Shown here: piece by piece, positions 9,276 through 18,723 of the stretch | How the letters are laid out: every line of letters begins with the position of its first letter | How positions within the stretch are numbered: position 1 is the stretch's first letter | DNA from: an uncultured Opitutales bacterium | Lineage (GTDB): Bacteria > Verrucomicrobiota > Verrucomicrobiia > Opitutales > Seribacteraceae | Direction: 5' to 3' | Length of the DNA stretch: 48,791 bases | Assembly (NCBI GenBank): GCA_938091675.1 | Contig: CALKMX010000040.1 | Location: forward strand, 1 to 48,791 | Translations under genes and position numbers: made by a program | Notes under the pieces: model-generated | What the model was told of the DNA's origin: nothing | The model's database searches: none | The model's input: the letters and a program-made list of their open reading frames with translations, nothing else

Positions 9276-10427
9276 TTAGGAGGAGCGTAATGTTTCGGTT
9301 AATGAGGGTTTTAAACAACTCCATGCGGGTGGGAGTCCCCCAATAACTCCAAGAAAAAGGCAGGTTGTTACACCTACATTCAAAACAGGTTGATTATAAT
9401 CCAATAAAAAGACTCCGATCGAAAAGGGAACGGCAGTATTATCTAGTGTTCCCGCAACAACAATAAAAGCCAAAAGGGAGCCAATAATGCTCGAAAAACA
9501 AGATTCTTGTACCAAGCTAAGCAAAATTTTCCATCGATTAAATCCGATTGCTTGCATCGCACCAAATTCCCTGACCCTAGAAGAAAAAGCAGCGAAAAGC
9601 GCATTCAGTCCTCCAAATAAAGCGGCAACAGAAAGTAGAATTGCACAAATCCAAGCCATCCATCGAATCGGTGCATAAAAAGTTGATAACTTAGAATAAT
9701 AATCTGACTCTTGGATAGCAACTAACTCTAAATCTAATCTTCTTTTTGCAAAAGCATCAAGGTCACCAAAACTACTCGCATCCTTTACGCTTACAACAAC
9801 GCAAGAAAAATTGTCTCTTTGAATGTAAGTCATCAGGTCTTGCAAAGGTACCCAGGCTTCTGCTTCCATCACCGTACCTATTGCGTCAAATATTCCCGAT
9901 ATCTTTAATTTTTCGTTATTAAATATTAATGTTTTACCAACCTCTAACTCAGAAGCGTTTAATCCAAGCTTTTGCGGTGCAAGCTTACCAAGCATTACCT
10001 CCCCTGCTCTAGGGAATCTACCCCTTACAATTCGGACATCTTGATGCACCCAGAGTGCTTGATGCTGTACCCCTCGGATCAAACCTTGTGAACTTGTTCC
10101 ATCGGGCGTACTCAATAAACCGTTGAAGTGTACCTCAGGGGATACCGAAGGCTTCCCCATTACATGGCGAATTCCAGAAATAGATGAAGCGATTATATCT
10201 TCCACCCCTTTTTTTACCTCGCTTCTTTCAACACTTTCTTCGCTGCCTGCACCGAGTAAAATGGTGTTGAGGGGATCGCCAGTATTTCCAAGGGTTTTCT
10301 TCATGGCATTGTTTACTGAAGCAGCAGTCATTATCAAAATAACCACCATGCATGTTCCTGTAATGAGTTGAAGAGACTGACCAGGTCTGCGAAGAAGGTT
10401 TCGTAAGCAGTAAGAAAGTGGAATCAT
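9276..10427 (-). CDS. ABC transporter permease, FtsX/MacB/DevC-like
   Basis: 383 aa; N-terminal TM, periplasmic domain, C-terminal REFGAMQAIGFNRWKILLSLVQES FtsX-like core. Confidence 0.85.
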   Translation of the reverse strand: MIPLSYCLRNLLRRPGQSLQLITGTCMVVILIMTAASVNNAMKKTLGNTGDPLNTILLGAGSEESVERSEVKKGVEDIIASSISGIRHVMGKPSVSPEVHFNGLLSTPDGTSSQGLIRGVQHQALWVHQDVRIVRGRFPRAGEVMLGKLAPQKLGLNASELEVGKTLIFNNEKLKISGIFDAIGTVMEAEAWVPLQDLMTYIQRDNFSCVVVSVKDASSFGDLDAFAKRRLDLELVAIQESDYYSKLSTFYAPIRWMAWICAILLSVAALFGGLNALFAAFSSRVREFGAMQAIGFNRWKILLSLVQESCFSSIIGSLLAFIVVAGTLDNTAVPFSIGVFLLDYNQPVLNVGVTTCLFLGVIGGLPPAWSCLKPSLTETLRSS

Positions 10428-10436
10428 ATGACTAGA

Positions 10437-11600
10437 TCATCTGGCTCTAAGGCTATCACTAATTGAATTTCCACCCGCTCTCCATGCTGGGTAGATTCCA
10501 GATAGTAATCCTAGTGCAATAGTGGCGATTACTCCTCCTAAAAGAACTTCTTGGGTGGGTACAAATGCCAAAACCAAACCTTCATTACCAATGGAAAAAC
10601 TATTAAAATGAAGAAAACAAAAGGCGGAAAAAATCCCTGCAATTCCTCCAAAAAATGATAGATATATACTTTCTGCCAAAACCAACCATCCGATCCATAG
10701 TTTAGTATAACCAAGCGTTTTCAGAACTGCATGTTCTGATATTTTTCCGCTCACCGTTAACAGAATAGTATTTGCAACCAAGGCAATCACAGCAATCACA
10801 CAAGCAAATCCAATCCATCTTGAAAAACGGATCAACTCAATCAACTCCACCGCAGTGCTGGCAAAAAACGCTTTTTCTGGCTGAGTAGATGTGGGTTCAG
10901 TATCGGTAGAGAACCGTTTATCAATAGCTGCTGCGACACTTTGGAGCAAAGAGGCTTCTGCTACTTTGACATTAAACTGAGTTACAATACCCAAGCCGAT
11001 TCGTGAAGCTTGCTGGAGAAATGATAGGTGAACAAATGCGACATTATTATTTTGTGGACTATCTTCGGTCTCCACGATTCCAGCAACCTGAACGGTTATA
11101 CCAGCAGCATCAAACTTATCGCCAACCTTCAGATTTCTTCGCTCAGCCAAGTTCTTGCCAACTAGAGCTCCGTCTTCCCTAATTTGCCAGTTCTCGAAAG
11201 TACCCTCCACCAAACGAAAACCTAAAGACCCGCTCGTGTAACCGTCCCTTGGTACTCCCCTAAAGACGATTACATCCAGGCTAGTGCCACAGTTATTAAC
11301 CACAATTTGAATCGGAGTGACGGATTTTACTCCCCCAATTTGAGAAATCTCGTCCTTGTAGTGTTCTGGTAATCGACTGGTGGCAGGGCAAAACCTATTT
11401 TCCCTGTATACCACAAGCGTGGTATCTTCTGCACTTGTTACCGTAGCGTCGTGTAAAGAGCTCTGTACAGTTTCAATTGTAGTAAAGAGAAACATCCCTG
11501 TTGCTACACCCATCAATGTCAGAAAAGAACGAGTAGGATACCTCGTGGTACTTTTTGCGGCCAACCAAGCCAAGTTGAACAACTTAAGAAAAAGTCTCAT
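10437..11600 (-). CDS. ABC transporter permease, FtsX/MacB/DevC-like
   Basis: 387 aa; TRYPTRSFLTLMGVATGMFLF, EHAVLKTLGYTKLWIGWLVLAES, SGIYPAWRAG. Confidence 0.87.
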   Translation of the reverse strand: MRLFLKLFNLAWLAAKSTTRYPTRSFLTLMGVATGMFLFTTIETVQSSLHDATVTSAEDTTLVVYRENRFCPATSRLPEHYKDEISQIGGVKSVTPIQIVVNNCGTSLDVIVFRGVPRDGYTSGSLGFRLVEGTFENWQIREDGALVGKNLAERRNLKVGDKFDAAGITVQVAGIVETEDSPQNNNVAFVHLSFLQQASRIGLGIVTQFNVKVAEASLLQSVAAAIDKRFSTDTEPTSTQPEKAFFASTAVELIELIRFSRWIGFACVIAVIALVANTILLTVSGKISEHAVLKTLGYTKLWIGWLVLAESIYLSFFGGIAGIFSAFCFLHFNSFSIGNEGLVLAFVPTQEVLLGGVIATIALGLLSGIYPAWRAGGNSISDSLRAR

Positions 11601-12277
11601 GAATTAATTCGAATCTTTCCTTTATCTAATTCTAATTTCTTGGACGCTCGATTGGCCGCTTTGGGGTCATGAGTTACCATGACAATGGTTTTTTTCTGAC
11701 TGGTACTTAATTCGTGCAAAAGGTCGAGGATTTCATCTGCAGATTTGCGGTCTAGATCACCAGTTGGCTCATCGGCTACAATTAATGAAGGGTTTGTCAC
11801 CAATGCACGAGCTATGGCAACACGTTGCTCCTGACCACCAGATAATTCTTTTGGTTTATGATTTTTTCGATCAATTAGCCCAACCAACTCAAGAACATTT
11901 GTTACTCGCTGCTGCCGCTCTTTTTTTGTCATTGAATGAATAAGCAAAGGAAGCTCTACATTTTCATATGCATTGAGTACTGGAATTAAGTGATAAAGTT
12001 GAAAAATATATCCAAGATTGTGAGATCTCCAACCGGTGAGCTGATCTCGGTTCATTTTATTTAAATATAGATCTCCAACACGTATGGTTCCAGATGTCGG
12101 TGTGTCTACCCCAGCAATAATGTTAAGAAGAGTCGTTTTTCCGCTACCCGAAGGTCCCATTAAGGCAACAAATTCCCCATCATAAATATCAAGGCACATA
12201 TCTGTAAGTGGAGCGATGACTTGTTCTCCCTTTTGGTATTTTTTTGTTAGGTTGCGTGCTTCTATAAATGCATTCAT
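11597..12277 (-). CDS. ABC transporter ATP-binding protein, LolD/MacB/DevA type
   Basis: 226 aa; Walker A GPSGSGKTT, signature LSGGQEQRVAIARAL, Walker B LIVADEPTGDLD. Confidence 0.95.
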   Translation of the reverse strand: MNAFIEARNLTKKYQKGEQVIAPLTDMCLDIYDGEFVALMGPSGSGKTTLLNIIAGVDTPTSGTIRVGDLYLNKMNRDQLTGWRSHNLGYIFQLYHLIPVLNAYENVELPLLIHSMTKKERQQRVTNVLELVGLIDRKNHKPKELSGGQEQRVAIARALVTNPSLIVADEPTGDLDRKSADEILDLLHELSTSQKKTIVMVTHDPKAANRASKKLELDKGKIRINS

Positions 12278-13713
12278 GGATTTTGAATAACGATTACTGA
12301 ATCCCCAGATTCCAATGAATTTGGTGGATTCAGGATGATTTGATCACCAGCATTAAGACCGGACAAGATCGATATATATTGGTTGATAATCTCCTCACCA
12401 AAGTGCACCTCACGGATTTCCGCGGTTTTCCCGTCCCGCCCAACTACCCAGAGTTTAGTGAAGGATTCATCGTTCTTTGGCCTTATTGAAACCGGAACAA
12501 ATACGCCATGACTCGCTGTAATTTTTTCATTCAAAGACCGGTCTTCTTTTGAGAAAAATTTAGCCCGGCACAACATCTCCGGACGGAGCCGAGAATCTGG
12601 GTTTAAGATCTGAACCTTAACCTGAAGAGTATTTCTTTGAAGATCTGCTTCGCCCGAAATTCGGCTAAGACGACCTTTAAATTTTGAGTCTGGTAACATG
12701 GAGCAAGTAATTTCTACATCCTGACCAAGGAATAATTTTGAAACATCAGGCAAGGGAACATCAATTCTAGCCTGCAATTCACCATCCCTGTATAAAGCCA
12801 CAGCGGTGGAGGCTTCCGGGATATCCATTTTCTGCATTAATCTTTTTCCTGGACTGGCAAAGAGTTTTAGCACCCTACCCTCTGTTTTGGAAAAAATTTG
12901 GGTTCGGTTGAGGTCTAATTGTGCTTGTTCAACCTGAATACGTTTCATTTCGGTAATATATCTCTGAGATTGGAGCTTGTTTTGGAGAACAACTATTCCT
13001 TCGGTTGCTATTTTTACATCTTCTTCAGATACCTTGACCGAGAATTTCAAGCTATCCGCTTTGAATCTTGATCGATTCAAGTCCATCGAAGGAATTGAAC
13101 CAAAGGGTAATAATTCCAAACGACTTAAATAATCTTTCTGCTCGCCTAAAAGGGTTTGGTCCAGGTTGTTTTTGTGCTGAGCCTTTAAGACAAATGATTT
13201 CTGAAGAGATATTTCTGAAAGAATTTCCAGCTCCTTAGATGCTGATTCGTTTAATTCAGTTTCAGCAAGGCGGAGGGCCAATACAGCATCCTCATCAATC
13301 AAAGAGACTAGTTTCTGCCCGGCTTTAACAAGATCGCCTTCAAGAACATAAACATCTTTTACAATTCCGTCATAAAGGGAAGGAATTCGAATAGGGAACG
13401 GGTCTGGCTCGATCCATCCACTTGCCTGTAGCAGCATGCTAACATCCTCCTCATCTGTATCACCAGAAAATTGATTATTACTTGAGATGGGATGTAAAAC
13501 AGCCTGCGTCGTGTAAACGCTATGTTCATCGAAAAACTTACATCCAGTTGATAGCGTGTATGTTAAGATAGAAATAAATAATGCAGAAACGTAATTTTTG
13601 AAAACAGGTACAAATCTGCAGGAACCAAAACCCATTATTACTGGGAAGAATTTTGTATACATAGTTTGATCAAAAGGTTTAACAAAGGATTCAACTGTAA
13701 AAGCAGAACCCAA
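12274..13713 (-). CDS. HlyD/RND-type periplasmic adaptor (possible lipoprotein)
   Basis: 479 aa; SLYDGIVKDVYVLEGDLVKAGQKLVSLIDEDAVLALRLAETEL biotinyl-lipoyl-like domain, C-terminal DVEITCSMLPDSKFKGRLSRIS; lipobox-like LSTGC suggests a start downstream of the first Met. Confidence 0.85.
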   Translation of the reverse strand: MGSAFTVESFVKPFDQTMYTKFFPVIMGFGSCRFVPVFKNYVSALFISILTYTLSTGCKFFDEHSVYTTQAVLHPISSNNQFSGDTDEEDVSMLLQASGWIEPDPFPIRIPSLYDGIVKDVYVLEGDLVKAGQKLVSLIDEDAVLALRLAETELNESASKELEILSEISLQKSFVLKAQHKNNLDQTLLGEQKDYLSRLELLPFGSIPSMDLNRSRFKADSLKFSVKVSEEDVKIATEGIVVLQNKLQSQRYITEMKRIQVEQAQLDLNRTQIFSKTEGRVLKLFASPGKRLMQKMDIPEASTAVALYRDGELQARIDVPLPDVSKLFLGQDVEITCSMLPDSKFKGRLSRISGEADLQRNTLQVKVQILNPDSRLRPEMLCRAKFFSKEDRSLNEKITASHGVFVPVSIRPKNDESFTKLWVVGRDGKTAEIREVHFGEEIINQYISILSGLNAGDQIILNPPNSLESGDSVIVIQNP

Positions 13714-13732
13714 CGGAGACCAAACTAAGGAA

Positions 13733-14059
13733 TCAGGTTTGGATAATATTAAGAGCTAAATGCGATTTAATTTTACCAAACCAAGTATCCGGGGACTCCC
13801 GAGGGGAGAGTACATATGCGAAATGAAAATTTAGAATGCTTGAAACGCAGGGAATCTCGGGGATTAATGAGAGATGTCCCGTAACATCCGATGTTAGCAA
13901 GTAAGGAAGATCTAGGCAACAAGAGTTACATGTAGATGGAGTTTGATCAGAAAAATCACAAGAACCACAAGAAGAGCTGGGCAGATCATTATATGCACAA
14001 AAGCAATCGATGAACGAGAGGGTAAGCAAAAGCGCAATTAGCGTAGACGCTATTTTCAT
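13733..14059 (-). CDS. Small exported cysteine-rich protein (unknown)
   Basis: 108 aa; signal peptide MKIASTLIALLLTLSFIDCFCA followed by SSSCGSCDFSDQTPSTCNSCCLDLPYLL; 19 bp upstream of the adaptor, same strand. Confidence 0.6.
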   Translation of the reverse strand: MKIASTLIALLLTLSFIDCFCAYNDLPSSSCGSCDFSDQTPSTCNSCCLDLPYLLTSDVTGHLSLIPEIPCVSSILNFHFAYVLSPRESPDTWFGKIKSHLALNIIQT

Positions 14060-14642
14060 ATACTTTAATATACACCAAAGGTATCTCTATACAAGTTAAA
14101 CAATTGGAATTAAAAGAACAAATTTCACCAAAAGTAACCAAAGAAATTTTAAAACCTTAGATTTTATACTCAGTAAAGGATTCTGAGGAAATATTTAAAT
14201 AAATATTCTATTCTGCGTTTGGAAAAGAAATGAGGAAACAATAGAATTTCTTAATATAAAAAGCGTCCAAACACAAAACATACTACGATTACAAACATCT
14301 AAATTGGGTAAATGTTTTACATGAGCTGATGCCAAAGGGTCTAAAGGATGTTTAAATTATAAAATAAGTGAAAGAGTAATGTTTATTTTTCAGCGATGAT
14401 TAACGGACCTATGCTTGAGGTAGATAAGAGGCAAAAAATAAATAAAAAATAAAGAATTACCTCGAAAGTTTAAACCACTTTTGTTTAGGAGATTAAACAA
14501 TCGGAAGGAATTGTTGTTACAGGTAAGGATAATATTTCGTTTCACACGATTCGGACCATTCTGATAAAGCTCACAACTAGCTTGCCAGATACTAACATTT
14601 TGATCATAGTTCGCCCTTTGTTTTTAAAACCCCGCTTCTACT

Positions 14643-15326
14643 ATGTCTGACATTACCGATACTCAATTACTTGTTCTTAACCGCGCCCAACATGGAAGGG
14701 GTGAGTCAAGAAAACTTCGTGCCAAGGGACGCATCCCGGCAGTTTTTTACGGCAAAGAAACCCTCAAGCATTACTCAATTGATGAGGCTCAATTCCGCAC
14801 ACTGATGCGTTCTGCAGGTGGATCTCTCTCGTTAGTCGAGTTAGATGAAGGAAATGGAGAGAAAGAACTCGCTTTGCTCAAGGATATGCAAATTGATTCT
14901 GTAAAGGATTCTATCCTTCACCTAGATTTTGTACAGGTTACCCGGGGCCAGTCTCTGGAAACTAAAATCCCCCTTGAGTTAACCGGCGAATCACCAGGGG
15001 TCAGGAATATGGGTGGAATTTTAGAGTTTCATCATAGCGAAATTCTTGTACGCTGCAGACCTAGTCAACTTCCCAAGAGTTTACAACTTGACATTAGCCA
15101 GCTTGATTTAGGCGGAAGCCTTCAACTTCGTGACATTTCACTAATAGATGGAGTTGAGCTCGTGGGTGACCCCGAAAGTAATGTTGTTACCTGTGTGGGC
15201 AGTGCTAGTGGTCGTGCCGGTGCAGAATCCACTGAAGATGATCTTGATGATTCTAGCGATTCACCAGAGTCGACAACTTCTGAAGATGAGAATGACCAGG
15301 AAATAACATCGAAAGGTAGTGATTAA
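14643..15326 (+). CDS. rplY: 50S ribosomal protein bL25 (CTC form, acidic C-terminal tail)
   Basis: 227 aa; RGESRKLRAKGRIPAVFYG, MQIDSVKDSILHLDFVQV, bL25/TL5 domains. Confidence 0.92.
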   Translation: MSDITDTQLLVLNRAQHGRGESRKLRAKGRIPAVFYGKETLKHYSIDEAQFRTLMRSAGGSLSLVELDEGNGEKELALLKDMQIDSVKDSILHLDFVQVTRGQSLETKIPLELTGESPGVRNMGGILEFHHSEILVRCRPSQLPKSLQLDISQLDLGGSLQLRDISLIDGVELVGDPESNVVTCVGSASGRAGAESTEDDLDDSSDSPESTTSEDENDQEITSKGSD

Positions 15327-15347
15327 TGTCCAATTACGGTTGCTATC

Positions 15348-15932
15348 GTGAAGTTGTTACTTCTCGGGCTTGGAAATCCTGGTGAGAAATTCTCAGACAC
15401 CAGGCACAACATAGGTCATAATTTTGTCGATTATATTGCTAACCGTTACAATGCACCATTTCATAACTCAGATGGGTTCAGTATATCCAAACTTAGATTA
15501 TCAAGCACAGATACCATGCTTTTGAAGTCGTTAAATTTTATGAATCTGAACGGGTCAGGGCTCACAAATTTACTGAATAAGCATCTTCTCTCCGCTGACA
15601 CATTTATGTTAGTTCACGATGAGGTAAACTTACCCTTTGGTAGAGCTAAATTATCCCAAAATAAATCTGCCGGTGGTCACAATGGAGTTCGTAGTGTTAT
15701 CGAAAACCTTGGTTATTCTCCTCTAAGATTACGCATTGGTGTTGATTCGCCTGCACTTACAGTTTCAACCCTATCGAAGTATGTGCTATCAAAATTTTCA
15801 AATGATGAGCAAGATGCTCTAATTTATCTGTTTCCTAAATTATTACACAGCCTAAAGCTTTTGATCACTCGAGGCATTTCTTTTGCATCGAACTACACCA
15901 ACCGTTACCCCATACCAGATCCATCTTGTTAA
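15348..15932 (+). CDS. pth: Peptidyl-tRNA hydrolase
   Basis: 194 aa; LLLGLGNPGEKFSDTRHNIGHNFVD, MLVHDEVNLPFGRAKLSQNKSAGGHNGVRSVIENLG. Confidence 0.95.
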   Translation: MKLLLLGLGNPGEKFSDTRHNIGHNFVDYIANRYNAPFHNSDGFSISKLRLSSTDTMLLKSLNFMNLNGSGLTNLLNKHLLSADTFMLVHDEVNLPFGRAKLSQNKSAGGHNGVRSVIENLGYSPLRLRIGVDSPALTVSTLSKYVLSKFSNDEQDALIYLFPKLLHSLKLLITRGISFASNYTNRYPIPDPSC

Positions 15933-15935
15933 ACT

Positions 15936-16229
15936 ATGAATACCAGAAATTACTCCGCCACTATTGTTATTGACCCAAGTGGAAGTGAGGGCTCCTCTAA
16001 CCAAATGATTCCTATGCTTACTGAGCTAATCGGACAAGCTGAAGGTGAAGTTAAAAAAGTAGAAGAACTAGGTCAGCATGATTTTGCCTATCCTACCAAA
16101 AAGAATTTCACCAAGGGTACTTACCTTAAGTTTGATATTACCGGAACACCCGAGACACCTTATAAAATAAGAGAAAAACTTCGTTTGGAGAAAAAGGTTG
16201 ATCGAGTTTTAATCGAGTGCAGTAATTAG
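15936..16229 (+). CDS. rpsF: 30S ribosomal protein bS6
   Basis: 97 aa; position upstream of ssb, RNYSATIVIDP...KKVEELGQHDFAYPTKKNFTKGTYLKFDI. Confidence 0.85.
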   Translation: MNTRNYSATIVIDPSGSEGSSNQMIPMLTELIGQAEGEVKKVEELGQHDFAYPTKKNFTKGTYLKFDITGTPETPYKIREKLRLEKKVDRVLIECSN

Positions 16230-16245
16230 AAAATTCAGTTTATAG

Positions 16246-16710
16246 ATGGCCTCATTAAATAAAGTATTACTAATTGGAAATCTGACCCGTGATCCAGAGG
16301 TTAGAATGATGTCTTCGGGCCGTCCCGTTTGTAATTTTGGATTGGCTCTTAACCGAAGCTACAAAGACGCTGACGGTAATAAGAAAGAAGAGGTAACCTT
16401 TGTTGACATTGAATGCTTTGGTCCGAGAGCTGAAGCGGTTGGCAGGTTTTTTTCCAAAGGCAGGCCCATATTTGTAGAAGGTCGCTTAAAACTAGACCAA
16501 TGGGAATCCAAAGAGGGCGAGAAACGCAGTGCTATACGTGTGGTTCTAGATAATTTTGAATTTGTTGATACAGGGAAATCAGATGGAACATCGACCTCAA
16601 CGGAAATGAATACCAGAGGGAACAATCCTGCATCCACAGATTCTAATTCGCCCGCGAATCAACCCTTGGCGTCCAGCGATCCCGATCTTGACGAAGACGT
16701 ACCTTTTTAA
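16246..16710 (+). CDS. ssb: Single-stranded DNA-binding protein
   Basis: 154 aa; MASLNKVLLIGNLTRDPEVRMMSSGRPVCNFGLALNR, C-terminal DPDLDEDVPF tip. Confidence 0.97.
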   Translation: MASLNKVLLIGNLTRDPEVRMMSSGRPVCNFGLALNRSYKDADGNKKEEVTFVDIECFGPRAEAVGRFFSKGRPIFVEGRLKLDQWESKEGEKRSAIRVVLDNFEFVDTGKSDGTSTSTEMNTRGNNPASTDSNSPANQPLASSDPDLDEDVPF

Positions 16711-16731
16711 AACCCTTATAAACTAAATATT

Positions 16732-17205
16732 ATGGCACACACAGAAATTTTACTTCTCGAAAAAGTCGACAATCTTGGATCCGAGGGAGATGTAGTTAAG
16801 GTTCGTCCAGGTTACGCACGAAACTTTCTTCTTCCCAAAAACAAGGCAGTCCCCCTCAACCAAGCGAATATTAAGCGCTTGGATTCTCTTAAAATTGCAC
16901 GATCTGCCAGGGAGGCGGAGGAACTGCAAAACGCCCAAGATGTGGCTTCTAAAATAAGTGACCTATCGGTAGCTATTGCCGTAAAAACGGGAACGGGAGG
17001 CAAACTCTTTGGATCCGTGACTGCTCAGCAAATCATCGATAAGGTTGGAGAAAAGGGTTTTACTCTGGATAAAAGACACTTTTCTAATTTTTCCCCAATT
17101 AAAAGTTTAGGGCAGAACACAGTTACCCTTCACTTGTTTAAGGATGTATCAGCTGAATTGAAAGTCGAAGTTGTTTCAGAAAATCCGATCGAAGTAGAAG
17201 AATAA
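16732..17205 (+). CDS. rplI: 50S ribosomal protein bL9
   Basis: 157 aa; EILLLEKVDNLGSEGDVVKVRPGYARNFLLPKNKAVPL. Confidence 0.97.
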   Translation: MAHTEILLLEKVDNLGSEGDVVKVRPGYARNFLLPKNKAVPLNQANIKRLDSLKIARSAREAEELQNAQDVASKISDLSVAIAVKTGTGGKLFGSVTAQQIIDKVGEKGFTLDKRHFSNFSPIKSLGQNTVTLHLFKDVSAELKVEVVSENPIEVEE

Positions 17206-17238
17206 ATTATTCGAATTGGCCGAGAAGGAAGTCTTGTA

Positions 17239-18714
17239 ATGTCTACCGTTTCATCTCGGGATAAAAAGTCTAAAGACTTTTCCAACAAAACAGTCTATCC
17301 TCAGCCTAACCAACTTTCTACAGAAAAGATTGAAGGGCAGGCTTTACCCAGCAACCTCGATGCAGAACAGGGGATTCTTGCTGCCTGTATTGTTGATGCT
17401 TCAGGTGAAGTAATTAGTAACTGTATAGAAAAGTCCTTAAGACCAGAAGATTTTTATTTCACAAAACATCAGCTAATATTTGATGCTCTTTTAGATTTGT
17501 ATAACGATACTGTTGAGCCAGATGAAATCGTTCTTGCTGAAAAACTTAAGTCGAACGGAAACTTAGATCAGGCAGGGGGAAGGGATGGATTAACTGGGCT
17601 AGTCGGACGGATTGACACAACTGCACATGCATCTTTTTGGCTAGATATCGTCAAGCAGAAATCCCTTCTTCGAAAGTGTATTTATATGGCTTTCGAAATG
17701 ATTGATGGCGCAAACCAGCAACCCAGTAATGTAGAGGACTTTTTGGCAAACTTTGAACAACGGGTATGTTCTTTAGGGGACGACCAAAATCTCCGAGCAT
17801 CAATCCCATTTAAAGAGCCAATCCAGCAGGCGATGGAGCAAATTCAAAGAATGCTCTCGCGAGAGGAAACAGATGGAGTTTTGACCGGTTACAGTGATTT
17901 GGATGGCTTGACCAACGGATTTAAGCCTGGAGAAATGATTGTACTTGCAGCCCGTCCGTCTGTCGGTAAAACCAGTCTAGCTATGAATATAGTGGAAAAT
18001 ATCGCATTTTCCGCAAAATACAGCAACTCCCCTAGGCACGCACTCGTATTTAGTCTGGAAATGAGCGCAACATCCTTGGCGATGCGGTTGATATGTGGTC
18101 GGGCGAGGGTTAATATGAATGACCTAAGAAAAGGTTTTGTCCCCCGTGGCCAAGCAGAAAAATTGCATCAGACAAGTAAAGATTTTCAACAAGCACCTCT
18201 ATGGGTAGATGATACTAGCGGACTAAGTATCAATCAAATTCGAGCCAAAGCACGCAGGCTAAAAATGAGGAATAAATTAGACTTTGTAGTGGTTGATTAC
18301 TTACAGCTTATTTCAACAGAATCCAGAGTGCTTTCCCGCGAAAATCAGATTTCAGAAATTTCTCGTGGGCTTAAGGCTATGGCAAAAGAACTGGAAGTGC
18401 CTGTCTTAGTTCTCAGTCAACTTAATCGAGATTCCGAGAAAGAGCGCAGGGACCCCAGACTGTCTGATCTTCGTGAGTCAGGTGCAATTGAACAAGATGC
18501 AGATGTCGTTATGCTTTTGGGAAAACAAAGAAAAGGTGAAGATGTTCGAGAAATGGACTATGATGGGGAGGGTGAAGTCCCGGAAGAAGATTTTGAGCCA
18601 ATTATTTTAATTTTAGCAAAGCAACGAAATGGCCCAACTGGTAAAATCAACCTTGCGTTTAGGCGAAAATTTACTCGTTTCGAAAGTATGCAGCAAGACC
18701 ATCGTCTCAATTAA
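17239..18714 (+). CDS. dnaB: Replicative DNA helicase DnaB
   Basis: 491 aa; LPSNLDAEQGILAACIVD, ARPSVGKTSLAMNIVENIA, VVDYLQLISTES, LSDLRESGAIEQDADVVMLL; no intein. Confidence 0.97.
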   Translation: MSTVSSRDKKSKDFSNKTVYPQPNQLSTEKIEGQALPSNLDAEQGILAACIVDASGEVISNCIEKSLRPEDFYFTKHQLIFDALLDLYNDTVEPDEIVLAEKLKSNGNLDQAGGRDGLTGLVGRIDTTAHASFWLDIVKQKSLLRKCIYMAFEMIDGANQQPSNVEDFLANFEQRVCSLGDDQNLRASIPFKEPIQQAMEQIQRMLSREETDGVLTGYSDLDGLTNGFKPGEMIVLAARPSVGKTSLAMNIVENIAFSAKYSNSPRHALVFSLEMSATSLAMRLICGRARVNMNDLRKGFVPRGQAEKLHQTSKDFQQAPLWVDDTSGLSINQIRAKARRLKMRNKLDFVVVDYLQLISTESRVLSRENQISEISRGLKAMAKELEVPVLVLSQLNRDSEKERRDPRLSDLRESGAIEQDADVVMLLGKQRKGEDVREMDYDGEGEVPEEDFEPIILILAKQRNGPTGKINLAFRRKFTRFESMQQDHRLN

Positions 18715-18723
18715 ATACTACGG

